Positions 32,381-44,238 of a stretch of 64,000 bases of DNA are shown piece by piece (position 1 is the stretch's first letter; the number at the start of each line of letters is the position of its first letter). Under the pieces are notes generated by a model. The model worked only from the letters and a program-made list of their open reading frames with translations. It made no database searches and had not been told where the DNA came from. The DNA is taken from NCBI RefSeq assembly GCF_028372415.1, contig NC_092872.1, positions 517,018,224-517,082,223 on the forward strand, read 5' to 3'. The DNA comes from Notamacropus eugenii (Eukaryota > Chordata > Mammalia > Diprotodontia > Macropodidae). Made by a program: the position numbers and the translations under genes.

Positions 32381-32635
32381 GGGTCAGCTAGGTGTCAAAG
32401 TGGATAGAGTGCTGGGCCTGGAGTCTGGAAGATTTGATCTTCCTGAGTTAAAACCTGGCATCAAATACTTACTAGCTGTGAGACCCTGGGCAAGTCACTT
32501 AACCCGTTTGCCTCAGTTTCCTTATCTATAAAATTAGCTGGAGAAGGAAATGGCAAATCACTTCAGTATCTTGGCCAAGAAACCCCAACTGAGAGTCACC
32601 AAGAGTCAAACACCACTGAAAACAACAACAACAAA
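32381..32635 (+). mobile_element. tRNA-head SINE with Bov-B/RTE-type tail (left arm)
   Basis: Starts ggtcagctaggtgtcaaag, has the B-box-like region and the core, and ends in the gccaagaaacccc block plus (aac)n. Part of the inverted duplication. Confidence 0.85.
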
Positions 32636-33234
32636 GTAGTTGAGAACACACATAGAAGCAAAAGGAATGATGGTCCTTACCCCCAAAGAGCTAACATTCT
32701 AAAATCGAAGACAAAACATAAAAGGAAGCTGAAAAGTGACAGGGGTGGGGGAGGGAGGCAGGGAGAGAGAAGAGAAGGTACTACCATTCCCCTGTGGGGA
32801 AGTCCAGATAGGCAGGAGGGACTAGGAGAGGAGTGCAGGAGTAAACTTGGCTGGCCAGAGCACATCCAGAGCACCCTTCCAGGGTGAGAAGGCTGCTAAG
32901 AAATGATAGATAGGTCTAAACAGAGTTAGAATAGGGACTGGGAAAGGAGAACCATGACTTAGAACAAAGAATAAAAAAGAGGAAAACCAATTGTTCAGCA
33001 TAACTAACAAATGTTTGGGGGGAGGGGGAACTGATGTCATATGTAGTATTTTATAGCTAGAGTTCCCTACCCCTACAAAGAAATGCCTTCTCCTATGTCT
33101 TCTTTGGGGTCAAGCTTGGTCATCATAAATTAACAGCATTCAGTTTTGATTAGAAAGTGTTTATGAGAGAGAGAGAGAATGCCAGCTCTGACTTGGAGAA
33201 TATAGACCTAGATTCTAATCCCAGTTGTGCCTTC

Positions 33235-33478
33235 CTTGCTGTTGTTGTTTTCAGTGGTATCTGACTCTCAGTTGGGGTTTTCTTGGCCAAGATACTGAAG
33301 TGATTTGCCATTTCCTTCTCCAACTAATTTTACAGATAAGGAAACGGAGGCAAACAGGGTTAAGTGACTTGCCCAAGGTCTCACAGCTAGTAAGTATTTG
33401 ATGCCAGGTTTTAACTCAGGAAGATCAAATCTTCCAGACTCCAGGCCTAGCACTCTATCTACTTTGACACCTAGCTGA
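33235..33478 (-). mobile_element. tRNA-head SINE with Bov-B/RTE-type tail (right arm)
   Basis: Reverse-complement partner of the SINE at 32381-32635, sharing its private variants such as the extra gatttgatcttcctgag block. Confidence 0.85.
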
Positions 33479-33689
33479 CCCTCCCAACTACTTTCTAAGC
33501 ACTTAAGTGCTTGACTTGGGAACTAGAAAACTCCTTAGACCTCAGTTTCCTTACCTGTAAAATGAAGAGGTCAGAGTAGATTCTCTCCAAGATCTCATCT
33601 GAATCTGCCATTTTATGGCATAAGATTCCTTCCAGCTTTGATTTCATTAGTTTCTCAGTTGGAAGTCACCCCTGAATTTTCTTTCTTCA

Positions 33690-35545
33690 TTCAAGATCCT
33701 TCCTGAGTCTCCCAGTCTGGCTATGTCTACCTGGCCAGGAAAAAAAGAAGAATCACTACATTGAGCTTCTTCTACCTATCATGCTGGTCTGGTCTGCCTG
33801 CTGGAAAGGACTGAGATCTGAAATGCCATTCATTCCTTCTATAGATAACTTGCCTATGGATATCTTCTCTCTACCTTCCAGCTACTCAATACTGCCCAAT
33901 GCCCTGAGAGAACTCCACTCTAATGCCAAACCTTTAGGCATGTTAATAACCTACCTGAATGAATTCCTCAAGGATTGACAAACCCTTACCTCATCATACC
34001 CAACTCATCCTAGAGATTCTGAACCCCCCCCCCCCAACTGTCATTACTCACCCATCTGCCCATTCCCTTGTTCCCATTCTCCTCACCATCCCCAATATCC
34101 CACTCCAAACCTGCCCATCCTTCATACTGTGCTCTCTGGAATGCCTGCTCCATAGGTAACTAACTTGCTCTCATCTTAAATCTTTTCCTTTCCTACTCCT
34201 TCCATCTCATGACTCTCACTGAAACCTGGCTCCCTCGTAATGACATAGTTTCCCTGGCTACCCATTCCAGTTGCACATTTATTCAAACTCCCCAACTCAC
34301 TGGTAGAAGCAGGGGAACTGGAGATCCCTTTTATCCCCATTTCCATTTCTAGGCTCTCCTGATGCCACAATCACTCAGTAACCTCTCCTTTGAGGTTCAC
34401 TCAGTCCATAAAGCTGAGATGCAACAAAGTGAAGATCGATTCTCTGCTGCTTGTGCTAATTTTGGCCTAACAATTAATACCAAGAAAACACAGGTTTTCC
34501 ATCTGCCAGCCGTACACCATCCATATGTGAAACCAGTGGTTACAGCAAATGAAGTTTTGAATACTGTGGATAAGTTAACTTACCTTGGCAGTATTAATTC
34601 CCAAAGGTGTATGCATAGATCGTGAGGTTGAGGTACACCTTGCCAGAGCTACCTCAGTATTTGGAATACTCTAAAGGAAGTAAGGAAAAGACGAGGTAGG
34701 TATTAGACTTCCTACCAAACTGAAGATCTACAGAAGATCTACAGATCACACCTCACCATTGTATGCAGTGTCATGCTAGGAAACTGAATTGCTTCCATTT
34801 GATTTGCCTTAGAAAGATCCTGAAGATCACCTGGCAGGATAAGGTACCAGACATTAAGGTCCTTTCTCAAGCTAAACTGTCAAGCATTCAAACTCTACTG
34901 CAGAGAGTGCAACTCTGATGGGCCGGCCACGTTGTCTGAATGTCAAATACATGTTTGCCTAAAGTACTATTTTACAGAGAACTCACACAAGGCAGACACT
35001 CACATGGTGGTCAGAAGAAGCAATACAAGGACACACTCTCAAAGTATCTCTGAAGAACTTTAGAATCACTTGCATGGCATGGGAGACACTGGCAAAGGGC
35101 TGGACTGCACAGCATAGCATGTCCACATTAGAGAAGGCTTTGTGCTTTATAATTGAAGCAGAATTGTAGTAGCACAAAAGAAACATGAGATGTGCAAATT
35201 TAGACATCTCCACTCCAACTGTTCTTATGGACTACTTGTGCCTGACCTGTGGTAGAGTGTTCTGAGTTCATATTGGTCTGATCAGTCACAGCTGGACACA
35301 CTATACCTTGACTCTGACATAGAGATGTCATTTTTGTCCTCTTCAAGAACAAAAGACAACAACCAACCAACCAACTATTGCCACCTAATCAAGATTCTGG
35401 TAGCTGTTATCCACTGACTTCCCAGACACTTCCCTTTTTTCCTCAATGAGTTCAGTCCCTGACTCACAGTCTTTCTCTCCTCCCCAAATCCTGCCCTCAT
35501 ACTAGGGGACTTTCAACACATACAATGATACTCCTCTATATACCT
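33690..35545 (+). mobile_element. L2 ORF2 endonuclease region, split by an RTE LINE
   Basis: 33690-34397 and 35373-35545. The first part translates to SLTETWL-like sequence (endonuclease motif) near 34215; the second continues in the region of the L2 endonuclease. The RTE at 34398-35372 lies between. Confidence 0.72.
34398..35372 (+). mobile_element. RTE (Bov-B clade) LINE, 5'-truncated
   Basis: Encodes the C-terminal reverse-transcriptase region typical of RTE: a stretch like FGLTINTKKTQVFHLPA followed by DKLTYLGS at about 34440-34600, then a decayed C-terminal domain. The tail ends tcctcttcaagaacaaaag and caac repeats at about 35372. Stops and frameshifts disrupt it. It is inserted in an L2 that continues on both sides. 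Confidence 0.85.
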
Positions 35546-36340
35546 TTCCAAAACTTTTAGTATGCTGTCTCATCTTAGTAATTTTATTTGATGAAATTAT
35601 CTATGAAACAAATCTACGATTTGTTTTTTGATCAACCACTTCTTTACAATTAAATGATTTAGTCTCCATTTAAGTTTGAATTGCTCCTTCAAATGCTTTT
35701 TATTTATTGTAATTTTTATTGTATTGTGGTCAGTAAAAGATGTGAACATTTGTTTTTCTGCATTTATTTATGAGGTTTTTATGTGTTAGTACAGTTAATT
35801 TTTAAAGATACCTTACAAACCTGAGAAATATATATGAATGAATGTATGTGTGTGTATATATACACATATATATATATATTCCTTTTTACTCAGTAATTGT
35901 CAAAGTTCAGTTCTATTTAATTTTCTAAAATCCTCTTCAGATATTTAGTTTCTTTCTCATTCATCTTTTTGTTAATTTTGTTTAGGTTTGAAAGAAACAC
36001 ATTAAGGTGCACAATTATTATAATTTCTCTGTTTGTTTCTCCTTGAAATTCAATTAACCTTTCTTTCAAGACCTTAGATCCAAAGTCATTCAGTTTATAA
36101 ATGAAGTATTGATATTATTTCATTATCTAGATAGCTTTAAGCAAAATGTAGTTTTCTTGCTTGTCTCTTTTAACCATGCTATTTTTAATATTGTTTGAAA
36201 TCATGATTGCTACTTTTTTTGAGTTCTGAAGCATAATAAATTTTGCCTTATGCCATTACGCCTGTGTGAATCTTTATATTTTAAGTGTTTTTCTTGTAAA
36301 CAACATATTGTTGGATTCTACTTTCAAATCCACCTTTGGT
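35546..36340 (-). mobile_element. L1 ORF2 fragment (antisense)
   Basis: gtaatttttattgtattgtg, gcatttatttatgaggtttt, caagaccttagatccaaagt. Related to 58500-59400. A TA-rich microsatellite is at about 35846-35880. Confidence 0.7.
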
Positions 36341-36394
36341 GTACGGCATCTGGCTGTTACCCATAGTTTCAAGAAGTTATAGCATGAGGAATGG

Positions 36395-36813
36395 ACATAC
36401 CCAGAAAAACCTTCTCAGCAGATGGGCTAAACCAAGTTGAAGGCAGCTGACAAGTCTCAAACCCATCTGTGAGTTAGAGGGGTATCTACCCCCAAGCATG
36501 TGAAGACTTCCTCCCAGAAGACTAGGTAGATGAGAATAATTTGTTCCAAAGGTCATGAAGTCAGCTGAAACAAGTGCCATGGAATGCTTAGAACTTGGTC
36601 AGACAACAAAGATATCAAGGTCATCCACGGCATCCTAGGCCATCACCAGCAATCTTGACGCTTGTCTTGCTGCTGGACTTGGAAGACTCTGGAAGAGAGA
36701 GTGAGGCTAATGACTTTATGAAATTCTGCCTCTTTTAAATCCAGTTCGTGAGGAGTTAAGACATCACCTTGTAATGTCATTGGTCCTCTTCTAAAATGAA
36801 GGACAAACAACAG
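36395..36813 (+). mobile_element. RTE-tailed SINE-like repeat, second copy
   Basis: Aligns from cagatgggctaaacc through to the end with the copy at 8060-8432 and shares its 3' end (tgtcattggtcctcttc, gaaggacaaacaac). Its 5' part is shorter or diverged and the left limit is uncertain. Confidence 0.75.
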
Positions 36814-37140
36814 ACTAAATCACTTAAACTTCAGGTGGCAAAGAAACCAAACAATCCCCTCAACCTTAAAGGTCCATCAAGTGGTTTACCTGCTTCTGGA
36901 AGTACCGCACCCACTATACAAGAGTGCTGAGTAGACTGCCCAAGAAAAAGGTGATGGTGATATTGCAGTGGGGGGGTAATAGGAAAGGCCAGAGGGACTC
37001 CTCCTCAGCAACCACCTCCAGTGAAAAACCTGATATCCATATAAAACAAGCATAGGTCCTATCACAGGGGTGGAAAAAGAGAAGAAATTGGATCAACACC
37101 AGTAATATATAATAGAAGGAGTCTGTTCCTATTCCTTTGC
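36814..37140. other. Unassigned stretch between an RTE-tailed SINE and an L1
   Basis: No repeat or gene recognised. Ends in tataatagaagg before L1. Could be a small retrocopy; unsupported. Confidence 0.3.
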
Positions 37141-37144
37141 CCTT

Positions 37145-37945
37145 CCTTTATTTTTTAGAAATGTTTTTATTGATGTCATTTTTTAAAAAATCATCATAAT
37201 TTCCCCAGTCTCCATCTTCTCTCCCTTCCAATAAGTCATCTCATATAAAAAAATAATATTTTTAAAGAAAAAAAGCATTTAAAAATCAAAATAATGGACC
37301 AATACATTGAAAAAGTCTGAAAATGTATACAGTGTATTACAATTGTGGACTTCTGTCTTATCTCTTCTTTCAAGACATGCTTATTCTTTGTAATTTTGCA
37401 GCATTTACTATTGATTTTTTTCATGGTTGACCTTTCCATTTACATTGTTGTAGTCATGGCATATTTATGTTGTTTTCCTGACTCTGTTACAGAGCCACTC
37501 TCCATTCTGCATCAGGTCATGTAGATCTCTCCATGCTTCCCCCATTCATCTCAGTCATCATTTCTCCCAACACAGTAATATTCCGTTATATTCATGTACC
37601 ACAGTTGATTTAATCACTCTCCAATCAATGGGCATCAACTTTGTTTACAAGCCTTTGTTATCAGAAAAGAATTCTGCTACAAATATTTTTGGTGTCTATG
37701 ATATTTTCATCTTATCAGTGACACCCTTGAGGTATTAGCCTAGTTGTGGAATCTCTGGATCAAAGGGTATGGATATTTTAGTCACCTTATTTGCATAATT
37801 CAAAATTGATTTTTGAAATAGTTGTACTGATTGACAGATCCACCAACAATGCCTTAGTGTGTCTTTCTCCCCATAACCCCTCCAAAATTGACCATTCTAC
37901 TTTTTGTCATTTTTGCCAATTTGCTGGGTGTGAGGTAAAGTCTTG
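37145..37945 (-). mobile_element. L1 3' end (antisense)
   Basis: ttttattgatgtcatttttt, gaggtattagcctagttgtg, gctgggtgtgaggtaaagtc. 5'-truncated. Confidence 0.78.
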
Positions 37946-37949
37946 AGAT

Positions 37950-40900
37950 TGTTTTGATTTTCAATTATTTTGTTGTTTTAATTGATATTTATTGTTTCTT
38001 ATATCATTATAGTATTCCATGTATTCCTCCTCCTCTCATTCCCAGGGAGCTATCTCATATGATAAATAGTAATTTTCAGAGAGAAAAACAAAACTCATCA
38101 CAACTAATCAATATATTGAAAAAAAGCCTGAAAATACATGCAGTGTGTAACACCTGCGGACTCCCCACCTCCATGAAGGAGTAGGTTGGAGATGTCTTTT
38201 CATATCTCTTCATATGGTACCACTTGATCTTTATAATTTTGTTACATTTATTTTGGGGGTTTTTTGGTGTGTCACTGTTCATCCCATTTACATTCTTGTA
38301 GTAAATATTGTTTTCTTGACCCTGATTACTTCACTTTGCATCAGTTCATATGGATCTTTCCATGCTTCTCTATAATTTATCACATACATCATTTCTAACA
38401 GCCCAGTAGTATTCCACTACATTCGTTTAATACAATTTGTTTAGTCATTCCCCAGTTGATGGGCATCTACTTTGTTTCCAACTCTTAGCTATCATAAAAA
38501 GTGCTGTTATAAATATTTTGGCAATAATGGGGACTTTTTTCTTGTTGATACCTTCCTTGAGTATAAGCCCACTAATAGAATCTCTGGTTCAAAGCATATG
38601 GATAATATAAACACTTTATTTACACAATTTTTAATTGCTTTCCAAAACGGTTGTACCATTTCAAAGCTACACCAACAACGTACCTATTAATGCACCACAA
38701 TCCCTCCAACATTGATTATTGTCTTTTTTGTCAACTTGAAGGGCATGAACAAAACCTCAGGCCTTATTTAATATACATTTCTCTTATTATTAGCGATCTG
38801 GAGCATTTTTCAAATGGTTGTGAATATTTTGCAGTTCTTTTGAGAACTGTTCATATCTTTTGACCATTTATTGGGGAATGGTTATTAATCTCATATATAT
38901 TTATTATTTGTTTATTTATCTTGGATACCAAGTGCCTATCAGAGAAATTTGACACATGTTTATGGATCTTTTTTCAGATTTATGGAAAATAAATTTATTA
39001 CGTAACATCTTGTTTTTAACAATGTTAAACTTTTTCCTCAGAATACTTGCGTCATTCATGTAAAATGATGTGATACAGGACACTGTATGTTATAGGGGTT
39101 TTTTTTCCTCATAAATTCTAAGACTCTCCTACTCCTTTCTCCTTTGTTGAAGTAAGGGTACCCTAAGTAACATGTGAACGAGTTTTAAGAAAGAAAATTA
39201 AATGAACAAAATTTTATTTCCACTACACCAAGTCAGCTCTGAAAATCAGGACAAAATATCTGAATGGATGCTGCACCTTTTTAAAGGAAGTTATCACTTC
39301 ATGTTTTTTCATCTCAAAGCATGCTCACAATCAGCAACACTAACAGAAAAAAACACTGTTTGTCTATGACAATCTTTTTTAGTTTGTTTGCTAAACCAAA
39401 CAGGTTTATATCAATGACAACATACTTATTTACTATCGAATAGCAGCTTTAATACCAGTGAAATCATCTATTCAAAAAACAAATTCATAGGTTGGAAATT
39501 AATCTTTGGGAGTTCTGAAATCTGCTGGAAAAATTACGTGGCTTTATGTACTTTGGGGAAAAAATGTACTAATTTTATTGGTCAAAAACACTGATTATGT
39601 AGAAAATGAATCAACCCATTGAAAAGACTAAAAAGAAATATATACCAAAATAATCTCAATCTGAATCTTGATTATTTTGTTGGGTTTTGTGGTTAACATA
39701 TACTGTATGTTTCAAGTACCAGTTAAAGGATTTTGCATACTATTGGTCAGATAATGTTACATCGAGAGAATTCACCACATACAACACGGAATGTCTGCCC
39801 CTAGCACATTTCACAGCTTCAGCTGCTACAGACACTGAAAAATGCATTGGTCAGTCTGAACCATGTCAAATAAACTGTGGAAGTAGCACATCCACAACAC
39901 AAACTGTGCTAGCATTTTCTTTTCAAGTCTAACTCCACAACAAGTAACATTTGTGAACCACTACTCCAATCTGTGAAAAGTGGTAGAACTTGGCCATTGG
40001 AATGTTTATGGATCTTAATAGTTTATAATTCTTTTTTTAAGAATAGTTTGTTTATGGATCACTTTGTCTATTGGTTAGATTATGTGTGTATATATACATA
40101 CATATATGTTAATTGTATGTATGTGTGCATATATGTACATATATATAACACCAAGCTTTTGTCAGAAATTATTGATATAAAGATTTTTTTCCCATTTGAC
40201 CCAACAACTTTCTTTCTTATCCTAAGTGCATTAATTTTGAAGTTTTTAGCTTCAAGTAATCAAAGTTCTTATTTTATATTTTGTAACTGATTCTACCCCA
40301 TTTGGTTAAGAATATATCTACTGATAGCCATCAAAGGTATATGATCTGTTTCTCTTGTGATTATTTTCTACTACGAATATTAAGTTCATGTATCCCTTTA
40401 GAATGGATTATGGAATATGGTATAAGGTGTTGATTTGAGGCTAAGTTTTGTCAAACTGCTTCCTAGTTTTACAAGCAGTTTTTATTAAATACGAAACCCT
40501 TTCCTAAGTCATATATGTTAAAAACTGGGTTGCTGAACTCCATTGTTTCTGACTTTCTCTTTTTTAGTCCATTTTCCATGGATGTATCTCTCTGTTTTTT
40601 TTAACCATCAAAGTCTTTTGATCACTGCTGCTTTATATTATAATATGAGGTCCAGAAGTGCTACTCATTCTCTGTCCCTACCTCTTTTCATCATTTCCCT
40701 CAATATTATAGATCTTTCATTTTTTTGCATGAATTTTATTATTATTTTACAAGTTCTGTAAGGCATTTCCTTGATAATTTGATTGATTTAACATCAACAC
40801 TGTACATTAATTTTGGTAATATTGTTATTTTTATTATATTGGTCTGGTGCAGCCTGATACTCTGGCTATTTAAGTTGTTCTTTATGTCTTTAAGGAGCAC

Positions 40901-42260
40901 TCTGTAACTGAACCTAGAGAAGTATTCTATACGGTATGGTAGATTTATCCCCAGATATTTTACATATTTTATATTTATTTGGAATAAGATATCCCTTTCT
41001 ATTATTGCCTCTTTGGTTCTGTTATTATATAAAAATGCTATGGATTTTTGAGGATTTATTTTTAGCCTGAGACTTTTCTAACACTATTGTTTCAATTGGT
41101 ATCTTTGCTAGATCCCTAGAATTTTCTCTCTAAACCATCATATCATTAGTAAATAGGAATAGTTTTGTCTCCTCCTTACCTATTTATACTCCTTTAATTT
41201 CTTTCTCTTGTCTTACTGCTTTTGTTTGATTTCGAGAACTATATCAAATAATATTGGGGAGAGTGGGCATCCTTGCTTTACTCCTACATATACCAAGAAA
41301 GTTTTTAGTATATCTCCACGGCATATGATGCTTGCTTTTGATTTTAGATATTTTTATATTGAAAAAAAAGCTTCTTTTATATCTTTGCAGGGGGTTTTTG
41401 TTATTATTTTAGCAGAAATTGGTGTCAGACTTTTTCTGCATCTATTAAGATAATCATGTGGTTTGGGATAGTTCTGTTTTTTCATGATATATTATGTTGA
41501 TTGTTTTCCTAACGCTGAACCACCTTTGTATCTATGGTTTAAATCCAAAGTGGACTTTTATTATTGTTATTTTCAATTACTGTAGTCTGTTGGGATTTTA
41601 TTAGAATTTTAAGATCTATATTCATGGATAACGTCACTCCAAAATTTTCTGGTGCTTTCTTCTTCTTTGTTTAGGTATTAGGATTATATCTCATAAAAGG
41701 AATCTGGCTTTCTTTCTCAATTTCTGAAAAATATGCATAATATTGGTGCTAACTGTTCTTTAAAAATTTGTTAGAATTCTCTTGTACATCCATCAGATGC
41801 AGAAATTTCTTTTCTTGGGCATTTCCTTTGCAGCTGGTCTCATTTCTTTCTTTCTTTTTTTTTTTAGATTGAATTATTTAAGATCTACATTTAGTCTTCT
41901 ATTAGTTTTGATATTTTATATTTTTGAAAGTATTCCTCTATTTCTTTTGAGTTCTCAGTTTTTGTTGATTATACCTGTGCATGGTAGGTTCTGAACATTC
42001 TTTTCATTCCTTCTGGTTTTGCTGTAATTTTACCTTGTCTGATATTTTAATTTTATTTTCTGCCCTCTTCTTTTTAAAAATTACATTGGCTAAAAATTCA
42101 TCAATTTTTTTAGTGTTTTCAAAAAAGCTTTTAGTTTGATCATTTTAATAGTTTTTTTTTAGTTTCTAGTTTGTCTTTTCTCTAATTTTTTTATATCTTC
42201 TATTTTGTTTTTATTTTAGATTTGTTTATTGACTTTCTAATTTTCAAAAATACATATCTA
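37950..42260 (-). mobile_element. L1, long antisense copy split by a retrocopy
   Basis: 37950-38956 (3' UTR, ORF2 end) and 40017-42260 (ORF2 upstream). Markers: ttgatgggcatctactttg, atttgacacatg then, after the retrocopy, tcagaaattattgatataaa, tcctaacgctgaaccacctt. About 3.25 kb of L1 with no intact frame. Confidence 0.8.
38971..40001 (-). pseudogene. Processed retrocopy of an mRNA 3' end, unidentified parent
   Basis: About 1.03 kb inserted in an antisense L1 and flanked by a 15-base direct repeat (38956-38970 and 40002-40016, atgtttatggatctt). On the minus strand it ends in AATAAA (38999-38994), about 20 bases, then a short A tract next to the duplication. These are the marks of L1-mediated retroposition of a polyadenylated RNA. 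No long reading frame remains, so it is probably a 5'-truncated copy made mostly of 3' UTR. I do not recognise the parent gene. Confidence 0.75.
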
Positions 42261-42285
42261 GTTCATTAATCTACTCCTGCCTGTC

Positions 42286-42312
42286 CTTTTCTTTTCTTTT
42301 CTTTTCTTTTTT
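42286..42312. repeat. (TTTTC)n short tandem repeat
   Basis: ttttcttttcttttcttttc between an L1 and the HSPA8 pseudogene. Confidence 0.8.
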
Positions 42313-42383
42313 GGCCAATCTCAGACTTAAAATTTCTTTCTTTAAAAAAAACCTCTCCCCTCTTTCTTCCCCTCCGCTGCCCG

Positions 42384-43797
42384 CTGAGGACTTGGACAAC
42401 CTCATGGTCAACCATTTTATTGCTGAGCTCCAGAGAAAACATAAGAAGGACATGAATGAGAACAAGGGGGCTGTCGCCCTCCATGCACCACTTATGAATG
42501 TGCCAAGTACCTTCTCTTTCAGTACCCAGACCAGTACTGAGATTGATTCCCTCTATGAAGGTATTGGCTTCTACACCTCTATCACCCTTGCACTTTGAGG
42601 AGCTGAATACTGACCTCTTCCATGGCACATTGGATCCTGTGGAAAAGGTTCTAAGAGATGTCAAACTAGATAAATCATAGATTCATGACATGGCCTTGGT
42701 GGGTGGTTCCACCCAAATCCTCCAAATTAAGAACCTTCTGCAAGACTTTTTCAGGGGCAAGGAACTCAACAAGAGTATCAATCCTGATATGCCTGTTCTC
42801 TATAGTTCGGCATCCCAGGCTGCCATCTTATCTGCAGACAAATCTGAAAATGTTAGGACTTGATGTTGTTAGAGGTCAGTCCTGTTTCCCTTGATATTGA
42901 AACCGTTGGTAGAGTTATGATAGTTTTGATCAAATGCAATACCTACCATCCCTACCAAGCAGACACAGACCTTTACCACCTACCCAGATAACTAGTCTGA
43001 TGAACTTATTCCAGTTTATGAAAGTAAGAGAGTAATGGCAAAGGCAAGTTTGATCTCCCAGGAATCCCCCCTACCCCAGAGATGTTCCTGAGATTGCTTC
43101 AAATGACATCTTCAATATTTCTGATGTGAAGAAGAATAAGATCACCATAACTGATGACAAAGAGCATCTGAGCAAAGAAGACATTGAGCGTATGGTCCAG
43201 GAAGGTGAGAAATACAGAATTCAAGATGAGAAGTAAGAGACAAGATGCCTTCCAAGCTACAGTAGAGGAGGCAAAACTCCAAGGAAAAATTGGTGATGAA
43301 GACAAATAGAAGACTCTTAACAAATTTAACAAAATAATCAACTGACTGGATAAAAACCAGACTTCTGAGAATATAGAATCTGAACAATGGCAGAAAGAAC
43401 TCGGGGGCAGCTAGGTGGTGCAGTGAATAGAGTGCTAGGCCTAGAGTCAGGAAGGTCATCTTCCTGAGTTCAAATGTGACCTCAGCTACTTGCCAGTTTT
43501 GTGACCCTGGGCAAGTCCCTCAACCCTTTTTGCCTCAGTTTCCTCATCTGTAAATGAACTGGAGAAGAAAATGGCAAATCACACCAGTATCTTTGCCAAG
43601 AAAACCCCACAAGGGGTCATGAAGAGTCAGATGTGACTGAAACATCTGGACAAGAAAGAATTGGAGAAAGTATGCCAACTCATCATTACTAAGCTGTACC
43701 AGAGTGTAGAGGGCATACCAGGAAGTATGTCTGATGGGGTGGAGTAGCCCCATCCAGAGGTACTTCTTCTGGACCTACCATTGAAGAGGTCAACTAG
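42384..43797 (+). pseudogene. HSPA8: HSPA8 (HSC70) processed pseudogene, 5'-truncated
   Basis: Intron-less remnant of the HSC70 mRNA. Recognisable pieces in order: [67 protein letters not shown], then KLQGKI, IITKLYQS and a terminal P-TIEEV before a stop near 43796. Several frameshifts and in-frame stops break the frame, so it is not functional. It begins in the late ATPase domain, lacking the N-terminal half. A SINE interrupts it at 43403-43652. HSPA8 fits better than HSPA1 because of the TLDPVEKALRDAKLDKSQ-type region, but the assignment among HSP70 paralogues is by memory. Confidence 0.88.
43403..43652 (+). mobile_element. SINE inserted in the HSPA8 pseudogene
   Basis: ggggcagctaggtggtgcag head to aagagtcagatgtgactgaa tail; likely duplication agaaagaact/agaaagaatt (43392, 43653). 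Confidence 0.9.
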
Positions 43798-43981
43798 AAA
43801 CACCAGAAGAGAGAACATTCTACTCAGTTTTTCAACACTTGAAGGGCTCAAATTTGTAGCCAAGGTAGTGACACCTAAATATGTGCAGAAGGAGAGAAGC
43901 CAACAACATTGTACTGTATCAGTAGAATGAAGAAGTGGAAATGTAATTCTTGTCCTGGAGAATTTAATCTATTTAAAACTG

Positions 43982-44238
43982 TTGTTGCTGTTTTGTCATT
44001 TCAGTTGTGTCCAACTCTTTGAAAGGCCATGTGAGTTTTCCTTGACAAAGATACTGGAGTGGTTTGCCATTTCCTTCTCCAGCTCATTTTACAGTTGAGA
44101 AAACTGAAGTAAACAGGGTTAAATGACTTGCCCAGGGTCACATAGCTAGGAAGTATCTGAGGCCAGATTTGAACTCAGGAAGATGAGTCTTCCTGACTCC
44201 AGGCCTTGCACTTTATCCACTGCAAAATCTAGTTAGCA
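43982..44238 (-). mobile_element. SINE, tRNA head with Bov-B/RTE-type tail
   Basis: Reverse copy: gttgttgctgttttgtcatt, gatactggagtggtttgcca, cttgcccagggtcacatagc. Confidence 0.88.

Larger units (their letters stand above)
32333..33529. repeat. 1.2 kb inverted duplication with ~300-base arms
   Basis: Left arm 32333-32635 and right arm 33235-33529 are reverse complements at roughly 95% identity by eye. The match includes a SINE and about 45 bases of non-SINE flank with the palindrome AGCACTTAAGTGCT (32351-32364, 33498-33511). The spacer of about 600 bases holds L2-like and L1-like pieces. Shared flank and shared private SINE variants mean one duplicated segment, not two insertions. Confidence 0.85.

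Noticed and set aside
34362-34625. 87-codon frame as a possible host gene
   Set aside because: It is the reverse-transcriptase end of an RTE LINE (KKTQVFHLPA, DKLTYLGS).
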